Both the position numbers and the translations under genes were made by a program. DNA of 64,000 bases from contig NZ_JACHVV010000001.1 of NCBI RefSeq assembly GCF_014190935.1, positions 930,001-994,000 of the forward strand. The letters are read 5' to 3'. Shown in pieces: positions 53,069-61,474 of this stretch (the stretch's first letter is position 1; each line of letters starts with the position of its first letter). The notes below the pieces were generated by a model. It worked only from the letters and a program-made list of their open reading frames with translations, made no database searches and was not told the origin of the DNA. The stretch is from Chryseomonas sp014190935. Lineage in GTDB: Bacteria; Pseudomonadota; Gammaproteobacteria; Pseudomonadales; Pseudomonadaceae.

Positions 53069-53092
53069 GGAGCCGCCGGTCGCCTGATTGCC

Positions 53093-53105
53093 GGAACACT
53101 GTTCC
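53093..53105. promoter_or_regulatory. Candidate IclR operator 1
   Basis: Palindrome GGAAC-ACT-GTTCC, 25 nt upstream of the IclR start. It has the same arms and spacer length as operator 2, whose position is 64 bp away (about six helical turns). Confidence 0.65.
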
Positions 53106-53155
53106 ATTCTGATTGACGGATGCAGGAAAGGCCAGCAACACTGTCCTTCAGCGAA

Positions 53156-53170
53156 TGGAACAACGTTCCA
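53156..53170. promoter_or_regulatory. Candidate IclR operator 2
   Basis: Palindrome TGGAAC-AAC-GTTCCA, 84 nt upstream of the MFS start. The arms match operator 1 exactly, with one extra paired base on each side. Confidence 0.65.
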
Positions 53171-53253
53171 AAGCATTTCGCGCGTAAGGGTCTCTATTCC
53201 ACCGCTGACGGTCGTCAGGGGTGCGAACAAAAACAACAACGGAACCTGCGACG

Positions 53254-54558
53254 ATGAAATCCATGACCAAAGTCCCGGGCGCCCTGGCGCCTGCCGCTCG
53301 TACCCCCGGCTGGCTGCCCCGTGCCCATCCGGTGTCCTGGCAGATGCTCGGCATCACCACCCTGGCGATGCTGATGATCTCGGTGGATCGCCAGCTGCTG
53401 CCGACCGTGTTGCCGGCGATCATGCAGGAATTCGGACTGGACGCCGCCCAGGGTGGCTGGCTCAGTTCGCTGAGTTTCGTCGGCACCCTGATAGGGGCCT
53501 TGCTAGTGGGGGTGCTGGCCGACAGCGTCGGCACCGGCCACCGCCGTGCCTGGAGCTGGGTGGGGGCCTGCGCCCTGACCATAGGCTCGGCCTTCGCCAC
53601 CGTCTATGCCCGCTCGCTGGGCGCCCTGCAGGTGCTGAGATTCACCATGGGCCTGGGCACCGGCGCCATGGAGCCGGTCAACATCGCCGTGGCCAGCGAA
53701 TTCTGGCAAAAGGAAAATCGCGGCTTCGCCCTCGGTGTGCATCACACCGGCATGCCCCTGGGGCAATTCGTCGGCCCGGTCCTGATGGGGCTGATCCTGG
53801 CCAATGGCGACTGGCGCGCCACCTTCCTCTGGATCCCGCTGATCGGCCTGCCGATCATCCTGCTGCAGCTCTACCTGGGTCGCCGCCGCAACGAGGAGCA
53901 GGTCTATGCCTGGATCCGCGAGGAGGGGCTGACCGTGCCGGTCGACACCGCCGCGCCCGTCTCGCTCAATCCGCTGAGCAACCTGCGCCAGGCCTTCGCC
54001 GAGCGCAACGTGCGCCTCTGCCTGGTGATGAATTTCCTGTTCCTCTGGACCGAGATGGGCGTGGCCACCTTTCTGACCTACCAGCTCACCAGCCAGCTGG
54101 GGCTGAGCCTGGCCGAGGCCGCGGTGATCTCCGGCGCCTCGGGGCTGGTGGGCTGGGCGGGGCAGATCTTCTGGGGGACCCTGAGCGATCACCGCGGCCG
54201 CAAGTTCGCCCTGGGCATCCTGACCGTCGGTTTCTCGGTCTGCGTGGCGCTGTGCATGTTCATCGACAGTCGCGCCATGGCCTGGACCCTGCTGCTGGCC
54301 TGGGGCCTGTTCCGCAACTCGCCCTATGTGGTGCTCTATTCGCTGGCGGTGGATTCCTCGCCCCGCGCGGCCGGCAGCGGCCTGGGTCTGCTGATTGGCG
54401 TGGGGCTGGGCCTGGCGGGCTTTCTGGTGGGGCCGGTGGCCGGTTACGTGATCGAGCATTTCGGCTGGCATTGGAGCTACGCCATGCTCGCCCTGAGCTG
54501 CCTGCTGGCGCTGATACCGCTACGCTTCGTGGAGGAGACCCAGCATGGCGCGGCCTGA
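53254..54558 (+). CDS. MFS transporter, first gene of the sugar acid operon
   Basis: Start at ATG 53254 (MKSMTKVPGALAPAART); an upstream GTG would overlap the regulatory region. 434 residues, twelve hydrophobic segments, with ISVDRQLLPTVLPAIMQEF after the first helix and the loop motif GTLSDHRGRKFALG between helices 8 and 9. It probably imports a sugar acid or its lactone together with protons; the specific substrate is not readable. It overlaps the SMP-30 gene by 14 nt. Confidence 0.88.
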   Translation: MKSMTKVPGALAPAARTPGWLPRAHPVSWQMLGITTLAMLMISVDRQLLPTVLPAIMQEFGLDAAQGGWLSSLSFVGTLIGALLVGVLADSVGTGHRRAWSWVGACALTIGSAFATVYARSLGALQVLRFTMGLGTGAMEPVNIAVASEFWQKENRGFALGVHHTGMPLGQFVGPVLMGLILANGDWRATFLWIPLIGLPIILLQLYLGRRRNEEQVYAWIREEGLTVPVDTAAPVSLNPLSNLRQAFAERNVRLCLVMNFLFLWTEMGVATFLTYQLTSQLGLSLAEAAVISGASGLVGWAGQIFWGTLSDHRGRKFALGILTVGFSVCVALCMFIDSRAMAWTLLLAWGLFRNSPYVVLYSLAVDSSPRAAGSGLGLLIGVGLGLAGFLVGPVAGYVIEHFGWHWSYAMLALSCLLALIPLRFVEETQHGAA

Positions 54559-55456
54559 ATGCCTGTTCGACCATGGCGACGAACTGGGCGAAGGCCCGGT
54601 CTGGGATGCCCGGCAGCAGACCTTGCTGTGGGTGGATATCCTCGCCGGTCGGCTGTTGCGCGCCGCGCCGCAGCCGGCGGCTCCGGTCGAGATACTGGGC
54701 TTCGGCCGACCGCTGGGCTGCGCCGTGCCCCATGTCGACGGCTCCACCTGGCTGGCGCTGAGCGACGGCGTCTGGCGCCTGGCCGCCGGTGCCGCCCAGC
54801 CGACGCCAGTCGCGCGGCCGCCCCAGGCGGTCCACGGATCGCAGCACCGTTTCAATGACGGCAAGTGCGATGCGCTCGGCCGCTTCTGGTTGGGTACCAC
54901 GCTGCTCGACGAGGCGCCCGGCGGCGGCCGGCTGTATCGCCTGGACCTGGACGGCCAGCTGCATCAGGTACTCGACGGCATCACCGTGTCCAACGGCCTG
55001 GGCTGGAGCCCGGACAACCGGACCTTCTATTACATAGATTCGCCCACCCGCCGGGTGCAGGCCTTCGACTTCGATCTCGCCAGCGGCCAGCTCGGTCGCG
55101 GGCGCACCCTCATCGACTTCGGCGAGCAGCCCGGCGTGCCCGATGGGCTGGCCGTGGACAGCGAGGGCGCCCTGTGGATCGCCCACTGGGACGGCTATCG
55201 CCTGAGTCGCTGGAGCGCCGACGGCGAACTGCTCGCCTGGGTGGAGCTGCCGGTGGCGCGGGTGACCTCCTGCGCCTTCTATGGCGAGCGCCTGGAGCAG
55301 CTGCTGATCACCACTGCCCGGGTGGGCCTCGATGAGTCCGCCCGCCAGGCGCAACCCCTGGCCGGGCGCAGCTTTCGCCTCGATCCCGGTGTGACCGGCC
55401 TGGCGGTGTCCGCCTGCCGCGTCCGGGTTCCGCAACGCCTCCAGGAGTCTGCATGA
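54545..55456 (+). CDS. SMP-30/gluconolactonase-family lactonase
   Basis: 303 residues, six-bladed propeller. Metal-binding residues of the family are visible as E16 (DELGEGPVWD), N in SNGLGWSPDN and D in VPDGLAVDSEGALW. These enzymes open aldono- or urono-lactones with a divalent metal. In this operon it would hydrolyse a lactone made by an outside oxidase or dehydrogenase to the free sugar acid. Start at ATG 54545 lies inside the MFS gene; stop overlaps the kinase start by ATGA. Confidence 0.88.
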   Translation: MARPECLFDHGDELGEGPVWDARQQTLLWVDILAGRLLRAAPQPAAPVEILGFGRPLGCAVPHVDGSTWLALSDGVWRLAAGAAQPTPVARPPQAVHGSQHRFNDGKCDALGRFWLGTTLLDEAPGGGRLYRLDLDGQLHQVLDGITVSNGLGWSPDNRTFYYIDSPTRRVQAFDFDLASGQLGRGRTLIDFGEQPGVPDGLAVDSEGALWIAHWDGYRLSRWSADGELLAWVELPVARVTSCAFYGERLEQLLITTARVGLDESARQAQPLAGRSFRLDPGVTGLAVSACRVRVPQRLQESA

Positions 55457-56436
55457 CGCTACCCCTCGTTTCGTCCCCTCTGACCCGCATCGGCCTCATT
55501 GGCGAATGCATGGTCGAGTTGCGCAGTCAGGGGGATGGCCAACTGGGCCAGGCCTTTGGCGGCGACACCCTCAATGCGGCCGTCTATCTGCGGCGGCTGC
55601 TCGGCGAGGACCCGGTGCGGGTGGATTATCTCACCGCGGTGGGCGACGACAGCCTGAGCCAGGCCATGCGCGCCCGCTGGCGGGAGGAGGGGCTGAGTGA
55701 CGAGCGGGTGCGGGTGCTGCCCGGGCGCCTGCCGGGACTCTATCTGATCCAGACCGATGCCGACGGCGAGCGGCGCTTTCTCTACTGGCGCGGCGAGGCG
55801 GCAGCGCGGGAGTGTTTCGATGGCGCCGAGGCCCAGCCGCTGCTGGCGGCCCTGGCCGAGTATCAGGTGCTCTATCTCAGCGGCATCAGCCTGGCGGTGC
55901 TGACCGACACCGGCCGCGAGCGGCTGCTGGAGGCGCTGCGCCAGGCCCGCGCCGCCGGCACCCGCATCGTCTTCGACAACAACTACCGGCCGCGGCTGTG
56001 GCCGAATCTGCAGGCGGCGCGCACGGCCTATCACCGGTTGCTGCAGCTCGCCGACCTGGCGCTGGTGACCTGGGAAGACGACGCCGCGCTGTTCGGCTTC
56101 GCCGACGAGGCGGCGCTGCTCGCCCAGTACGCCGAGTGGGGCGTGGCCGAGGTGGCGCTCAAGCGCGGCGCGTGCAGCTGCCTACTGCAGCATCGCCAGG
56201 GCCGCCAGGAGGTGGCCGGCGAAGCCGTGGCCCGGGTGGTGGACACTACCGCCGCCGGGGATTCCTTCAGCGCCGCCTACCTGGCCTGCCGCCTCCAGGG
56301 CGGGGCGCCCGAGGTGGCCGCCGCCTGGGGGCATCGCCTCGCCGCCACGGTCATCCAGCATCCCGGCGCGCTCATCCCGCGCGCCGCCATGCCGGCGCTG
56401 CCGCCGCTGATTCCCACGCTCACTGCCCAGGCCTGA
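55453..56436 (+). CDS. PfkB-family sugar kinase, probable 2-keto-3-deoxygluconate kinase
   Basis: 327 residues. The N-terminus (RIGLIGECMVELRSQGDGQLGQAFGGDTLNAAVYLRRLL) is that of KDG kinases; the catalytic base is D270 in DTTAAGDSFSAAYLA. It would phosphorylate KDG formed by the mannonate and altronate dehydratases to KDPG, which then enters the Entner-Doudoroff aldolase. It overlaps the lactonase gene by 4 nt and is followed after 4 nt by manD. Confidence 0.87.
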   Translation: MTLPLVSSPLTRIGLIGECMVELRSQGDGQLGQAFGGDTLNAAVYLRRLLGEDPVRVDYLTAVGDDSLSQAMRARWREEGLSDERVRVLPGRLPGLYLIQTDADGERRFLYWRGEAAARECFDGAEAQPLLAALAEYQVLYLSGISLAVLTDTGRERLLEALRQARAAGTRIVFDNNYRPRLWPNLQAARTAYHRLLQLADLALVTWEDDAALFGFADEAALLAQYAEWGVAEVALKRGACSCLLQHRQGRQEVAGEAVARVVDTTAAGDSFSAAYLACRLQGGAPEVAAAWGHRLAATVIQHPGALIPRAAMPALPPLIPTLTAQA

Positions 56437-56440
56437 AGCC

Positions 56441-57652
56441 ATGAAGATCACCGAAGCCCGCGTCATCGTTACCTGTCCCGGCCGCAACCTGGTCACGCTC
56501 AAGATCGTCACCGACGAAGGCCTCTATGGCCTCGGCGACGCCACCCTCAACGGCCGCGAGCTGGCGGTGGTGGCCTATCTGGAAGAGCACGTGCTGCCGG
56601 CGCTGATCGGTCGCGACGCCCACCGCATCGAAGACATCTGGCAGTACCTCTATCGCGGCGCCTACTGGCGGCGCGGACCGGTCACCATGACCGCCATCGC
56701 CGCGGTGGACGTGGCGCTCTGGGATCTCAAGGCCAAGGCCGCCGGTATGCCGCTGTACCAGTTGCTCGGCGGCAAGAGTCGCGAGCGGGTGATGGTCTAT
56801 GGCCACGCCACCGGCAAGGACATCGATAGCTGCCTGGACGAGGTGGCCCGCCATGTGGAGCAGGGCTATCGCGCGGTGCGGGTGCAGTGCGGGGTGCCGG
56901 GCATTCCCACCACCTACGGCGTGGCCAAGCGCGAAGGCGAGCGCTACGAGCCGGCCGACAGCGATCTGCCGGCCGAGCACGTATGGGACACCGCCAAGTA
57001 CCTCAATCATGTGCCCAAGCTGTTCGCCGCGGTGCGCGAGCGCTTTGGCGACGACCTGCACCTGCTGCACGACGTGCACCACCGGCTGACGCCCATCGAG
57101 GCGGGACGGCTGGGCAAGCGGGTCGAGGAATACAACCTGTTCTGGCTGGAGGACTGCACCCCGGCGGAAAACCAGGAGGCCTTTCGCCTGATCCGCCAGC
57201 ACACCACCACGCCGCTGGCGGTCGGCGAGGTGTTCAACTCCATCCACGACTGCCGCGAGCTGATCCAGGAGCAACTGATCGACTATATCCGCGCCACCCT
57301 GGTGCATGCCGGCGGCATCACCCACATGAGGCGCATCGCCGATCTGGCGGCGCTCTACCAGGTGCGCACCGGCTTCCATGGCGCCACCGACCTGTCGCCG
57401 GTGTGCATGGGCGCGGCGCTGCACTTCGACACCTGGGTGCCCAACTTCGGCATCCAGGAGCATATGCCCCACGAGGCGCGCATCGAAGAGGTCTTTCCCC
57501 ATGCCTATCGCTTCGCGGACGGCCATTTCACCCCGGGCGAGGTGCCCGGCCACGGCGTGGACATCGATGAAGACCTCGCCGCCCGTTATCCCTACCAACG
57601 CGCCAGCCTGCCGGTGAACCGGCTGGTGGATGGCACCCTGTGGCACTGGTGA
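56441..57652 (+). CDS. manD: D-mannonate dehydratase-family protein (ManD, enolase superfamily)
   Basis: 403 residues, mandelate racemase-like fold. Metal ligands D211 (LLHDVHHRL), E237 (FWLEDCTP) and E263 (AVGEVF) and the acid/base pair Y159 (IPTTYG) and H213 are present in ManD spacing. Such enzymes dehydrate D-mannonate, and some D-gluconate, to KDG. The family holds both very active and nearly inactive members; sequence alone does not tell which this is. A second, unrelated mannonate dehydratase (UxuA) is encoded 3.8 kb downstream. Confidence 0.88.
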   Translation: MKITEARVIVTCPGRNLVTLKIVTDEGLYGLGDATLNGRELAVVAYLEEHVLPALIGRDAHRIEDIWQYLYRGAYWRRGPVTMTAIAAVDVALWDLKAKAAGMPLYQLLGGKSRERVMVYGHATGKDIDSCLDEVARHVEQGYRAVRVQCGVPGIPTTYGVAKREGERYEPADSDLPAEHVWDTAKYLNHVPKLFAAVRERFGDDLHLLHDVHHRLTPIEAGRLGKRVEEYNLFWLEDCTPAENQEAFRLIRQHTTTPLAVGEVFNSIHDCRELIQEQLIDYIRATLVHAGGITHMRRIADLAALYQVRTGFHGATDLSPVCMGAALHFDTWVPNFGIQEHMPHEARIEEVFPHAYRFADGHFTPGEVPGHGVDIDEDLAARYPYQRASLPVNRLVDGTLWHW

Positions 57653-57666
57653 GCGAGGAATCCAGG

Positions 57667-58695
57667 ATGAAAGCCTTTCAGGTCAGAGCGCCCCACGAAT
57701 TCAGCATCGAAGAGGTCGCGGTACCCACGCTGGCACCCGGCGAGCTCCGCGTCGGGGTGGCCTATGCCGGCATCTGCGGCTCGGACATGCACATCATCCA
57801 TGGGCAGAACGCCTTCGTGCGCTTTCCCCGCGTCACCGGCCATGAATTCGCCGGCGTGGTGCGCGAGGTGGGCGAGGGTGTGAGCGGGCTGGCGGTGGGC
57901 GATCCGGTCTGCGTCGATCCGGTGATCGCCTGCGGCCATTGCTATCCCTGCCGCATCGGTCGGCCCAATGTCTGCAGTCGCCTGCAGGTGCTGGGGGTGC
58001 ACCGCGATGGAGGTTTCAGCGAAGAGGTCTGCGTACCCGCGGCCAATGCCCATCGCCTGCCGCCTGGTCTGCCGCTGGCCCAGGCCGCGCTGGTCGAGCC
58101 CTACAGCATCGCCCTCAATGTGCTGGAGCGGATGCAGTTCCTGCCCGGAGATTCTCTGCTGATCTACGGCGCCGGCGTGATCGGCCTGACCCTGGTGCAG
58201 ATGGCCCGGGCGCTGGGCATCGCCGACATCACGGTGACCGATGTGCTGGACGATCGCCTCGCCACCGCCCGGTCCCTGGGCGCGACCCGCATCCTCAATG
58301 GCCGCGACACCAGCGTCGAGGCGGCCATGCGCGAGGCCACCGGCGGCGAGGGCGTGCCGCTGATCGTCGACGCCGCCTGCCATCCGGCCTTGCTGCCGGA
58401 GATCGTCCGGCTGGCGTCGCCGGCCGGGCGCATCGGCCTGCTGGGTTTCAGCGCCACGCCCAGCGAGCTGGTGCAACTGGAGATCATCAAGAAGGAACTG
58501 ACGCTGGTGGGTTCGCGGCTCAACAACGGCCGCTTTCCGCGGGTCATCGAGCTGCTGGCGGCGGGCCGGCTGGATGCTGCGGCGCTGATCAGCCACCAGG
58601 TGGCCAGCCAGGAGATGCCGGGCGCCATCGAGCTGATCGAAAGACACCCCGAGCAGACCCGCAAGGTGCTGGTGCAGTGGGGTGGCAACGCCTGA
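57667..58695 (+). CDS. Zinc-dependent alcohol dehydrogenase (RspB / L-idonate 5-dehydrogenase type)
   Basis: Start at ATG 57667; 342 residues. Catalytic zinc ligands C37, H59 and E60 (ICGSDMH, TGHEFAG); structural zinc cysteines C89, C92, C95 and C103. The GAGVIGLTLVQMARALG dinucleotide motif lies around residue 170. Related enzymes oxidise idonate, threonine or sugar acids. The manD-rspB pairing also occurs as rspAB in E. coli. It follows manD by 14 nt. Confidence 0.86.
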   Translation: MKAFQVRAPHEFSIEEVAVPTLAPGELRVGVAYAGICGSDMHIIHGQNAFVRFPRVTGHEFAGVVREVGEGVSGLAVGDPVCVDPVIACGHCYPCRIGRPNVCSRLQVLGVHRDGGFSEEVCVPAANAHRLPPGLPLAQAALVEPYSIALNVLERMQFLPGDSLLIYGAGVIGLTLVQMARALGIADITVTDVLDDRLATARSLGATRILNGRDTSVEAAMREATGGEGVPLIVDAACHPALLPEIVRLASPAGRIGLLGFSATPSELVQLEIIKKELTLVGSRLNNGRFPRVIELLAAGRLDAAALISHQVASQEMPGAIELIERHPEQTRKVLVQWGGNA

Positions 58696-58765
58696 CAACG
58701 CGCGCTCCGCAAGGGGCGCTTCTCCGATGCCTTACCGAATAAAGACAATGAGCGGGAGGTAACAA

Positions 58766-60043
58766 ATGGCTGGACAAGGTCGTGGACTGGTACTCGTCAT
58801 GCTGTTCCTGGCGGGGGTCGTCAACTATCTGGATCGCTCGGCGCTGTCGGTGGCGGCGCCGCTGATCCAGAAGGACTTCGCGCTCAGCGCCGGCGAGATG
58901 GGGCTGCTGTTCAGTGCCTTCTTCGTCGGCTATGCAGCGTTCAATTTCATCGGTGGCTGGGCCGCCGACCGCTATGGCGCCAAGACCACTCTACTGCTGG
59001 CCATGGTGCTCTGGTCGGCGTTCAGCGGCCTGACGGTGCTGGCCTCGGGCTTCGCCGCGCTGATCGTGATCCGGGTGCTGTTCGGCATGGCCGAGGGCCC
59101 CCTGAGCGTCTCCACCAGCAAGATGGTTAATAACTGGTACGCGCCCCACAACCGTGGTCGCACCCTGGGTCTGTCGATGTCGGGCACGCCCCTGGGCGGC
59201 GCCATCTCCGGCCCCATCGTCGGGGTGATCGCGGTGACCTACGGCTGGAAGGTGTCCTTTGTCGTCATCATGCTGATCGGCTTCGTCTGGGCGGTGGTCT
59301 GGTACCTCTGGATCAAGGACAAGCCCAGCGGCCAGCTGGCCGCCGACATCGCCGCCGAGGAGCGCGCCGTGGCCGTGGTGGACACCGAGGTCAGGCCGCT
59401 CAAGTACTACCTGCGCCAGCCCACGGTGCTGTTCACCGCCCTGGCATTCTTCGCCTACAACTACACCCTGTTCTTTTTCCTCACCTGGTTTCCCAGCTAC
59501 CTGATCCAGGCCTATGGCCTCAACGTGAAGGACATGAGCATCGCCACGGTGATCCCCTGGGTGCTGGGCTTCATCGGCCTGGCGGTGGGCGGCTATCTGT
59601 CCGACTGGGTGTTCCGCAAGACCGGGCGGCTGATGTTCTCGCGCAAGGTGGTGCTGGTGACCTGCCTGCTGGCTTGCGCCCTGTGCATCGCCGTGGCCGG
59701 CCTGGTCAGCACCCTCTATGCCGCGGTGGCCCTGGTGGCGCTCTCGGTGTTCTTCCTCTATCTGACCGGCGCCATCTACTGGGCGATCATCCAGGACACG
59801 GTACCGGCGGCGCGGGTGGGCGGGGTGAGCGGCTTCATGCACTTCCTGGCCAACACCTCGGGCATCATCGGCCCGGCGGTGACCGGCTACCTGGTGCAAT
59901 TCACCGGGGCCTTCACCAGCGCCTTCCTGCTGGCCGGCGCCCTGACCGTGATCGGTTCGCTGTGCGTGGCGCGCTTCGTCAAGCCGCTGGCCGAGCGGCC
60001 GGCGGACTCACCCGCCGCGCTGGCCACCGGAGGCGCCCGATGA
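58766..60043 (+). CDS. MFS transporter, ACS (hexuronate) type
   Basis: 425 residues, twelve hydrophobic segments. The start MLFLAGVVNYLDRSALSVAAPLIQKDFALS and GGWAADRYGAK after helix 2 are the anion:cation symporter signature shared by ExuT and glucarate/galactonate carriers. It probably imports glucuronate or galacturonate. An AGCGGGAGG ribosome site precedes ATG 58766; a 70-nt gap with a GCGCTCC/GGGGCGC hairpin separates it from the dehydrogenase. Confidence 0.88.
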   Translation: MAGQGRGLVLVMLFLAGVVNYLDRSALSVAAPLIQKDFALSAGEMGLLFSAFFVGYAAFNFIGGWAADRYGAKTTLLLAMVLWSAFSGLTVLASGFAALIVIRVLFGMAEGPLSVSTSKMVNNWYAPHNRGRTLGLSMSGTPLGGAISGPIVGVIAVTYGWKVSFVVIMLIGFVWAVVWYLWIKDKPSGQLAADIAAEERAVAVVDTEVRPLKYYLRQPTVLFTALAFFAYNYTLFFFLTWFPSYLIQAYGLNVKDMSIATVIPWVLGFIGLAVGGYLSDWVFRKTGRLMFSRKVVLVTCLLACALCIAVAGLVSTLYAAVALVALSVFFLYLTGAIYWAIIQDTVPAARVGGVSGFMHFLANTSGIIGPAVTGYLVQFTGAFTSAFLLAGALTVIGSLCVARFVKPLAERPADSPAALATGGAR

Positions 60044-61473
60044 GCGATTTCGAACGTATTCCTTCGCGCTATCCGGCGCCGGCCATCGGTATCGTTCACC
60101 TGGGCCTGGGCGCCTTCCATCGCGCCCACCAGGCGGTCTACCTGGAGCGCAACCTGGCCCGCCACAGCGGCGGCGCCTGGGGCCTGTGCAGCGCCAACCT
60201 CAGATCGGGGCGGGCGCTGGTGGAGACCCTGGAGGCCAGTGGTGGCCGTTATCACGTGGCCGAGTACCGCAACCGGCGGGAAGGGGTATTGCGCGAGATC
60301 GGCGCCCTGCGCGAGGTGCTCTATGCCGGCGACGGCGGGGCCGGGCGCGAGGCCCTGCTGGCGCGGCTGGCCGATCCCGGGGTGCGCATCGTCACCCTGA
60401 CGGTGACGGAGAAAGGCTATTGCCTGAGTCCGGCCAGCGGCGCCCTGCGCCGCGATGATCCCGGCATCGTCCACGACTTGGCGGAACCGCGGGCGCCGCG
60501 CACCGCGCCGGGATTGCTGGTGGAAGGCCTGCGCCGGCGTCGCGCGGCCGGCATCGCGCCCTTCACCGTGCTCTGCTGCGACAACATGCCGGACAACGGC
60601 CAGCGGACCCGCCAGGCGGTGGTGTCCCTGGCCGAGGCCCAGGACGCCGGACTGGCGGCCTGGATCGCCACCGCCGTGGCCTTTCCCTGCAGCATGGTGG
60701 ATCGCATCGTCCCGGCCATGGACGAAGCGGCCTTCGCGCGACTGCGCGATCTCGGCTGCGATGACCCGGCTGCCGTGGTGGGTGAGGCCTTCAGCCAGTG
60801 GGTGGTCGAGGACCGCTTTCCGCAAGGGCGCCCGGACTGGGAGCAGGAAGGGGTGCAGATGGTGGCGGACGTCCGCCCCTTCGAGACCATGAAGCTGCGC
60901 CTGCTCAATGGCAGTCATTCGCTGCTGGCCTATGTCGGCAGCCTGGCCGGTCACGGCACCGTGGCCGAGGCCATGGCCGATGAACGCCTGGCGGCCCTGG
61001 TGCACCGCTACATGAGTCGCGAGGCGGCGCCGACCCTGGACATGCCGGAAGGCGTGGATCTGCCGGCCTATGCCCGGGCGCTGGTCGCGCGCTTCCGTAA
61101 CGACGCCCTGCAGCACCGCCTGCGGCAGATCGCCATGGACGGCTCGCAGAAGCTGCCCCAGCGCTGGCTGCTGGGTGCCCGGCAGCTGCTGGAGCAGGGC
61201 GGCGATCCGGCCTGCACCGCCCTCGGCGTGGCGGCCTGGATCCACTATGGTGAAGGCGAGGGCGAGGCGCTGGACGATCCCCTGCGCGCCACCCTGGCCG
61301 CCTTGCCTGTGGGCGCGGCGCGGGTGGACGCCGTGCTGGCGCTGGCCGAGGTCTTTCCCCCCGACCTGGCCGCGCACCCCGTCTTTCGCGCCGCGGTGCG
61401 CCGGGCCCACGCGCGCATCACCACGGCGGGCATCGCCGCGGCCATCGCCGATCTGACCGATAGAGGAGTCTGA
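60040..61473 (+). CDS. Mannitol dehydrogenase-family oxidoreductase, probable fructuronate reductase (UxuB type)
   Basis: Start at ATG 60040 overlaps the MFS stop; 477 residues, the polyol-specific long-chain dehydrogenase length. N-terminal GIVHLGLGAFHRAHQAVYLE is the dinucleotide-binding start; CSMVDRIVPAM and KLRLLNGSHSLLAYVG are family active-site segments, the latter with the catalytic lysine region. With uxuA directly after, it should reduce D-fructuronate to D-mannonate; mannitol 2-dehydrogenase is the alternative. Confidence 0.88.
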   Translation: MSDFERIPSRYPAPAIGIVHLGLGAFHRAHQAVYLERNLARHSGGAWGLCSANLRSGRALVETLEASGGRYHVAEYRNRREGVLREIGALREVLYAGDGGAGREALLARLADPGVRIVTLTVTEKGYCLSPASGALRRDDPGIVHDLAEPRAPRTAPGLLVEGLRRRRAAGIAPFTVLCCDNMPDNGQRTRQAVVSLAEAQDAGLAAWIATAVAFPCSMVDRIVPAMDEAAFARLRDLGCDDPAAVVGEAFSQWVVEDRFPQGRPDWEQEGVQMVADVRPFETMKLRLLNGSHSLLAYVGSLAGHGTVAEAMADERLAALVHRYMSREAAPTLDMPEGVDLPAYARALVARFRNDALQHRLRQIAMDGSQKLPQRWLLGARQLLEQGGDPACTALGVAAWIHYGEGEGEALDDPLRATLAALPVGAARVDAVLALAEVFPPDLAAHPVFRAAVRRAHARITTAGIAAAIADLTDRGV

Positions 61474-61474
61474 C

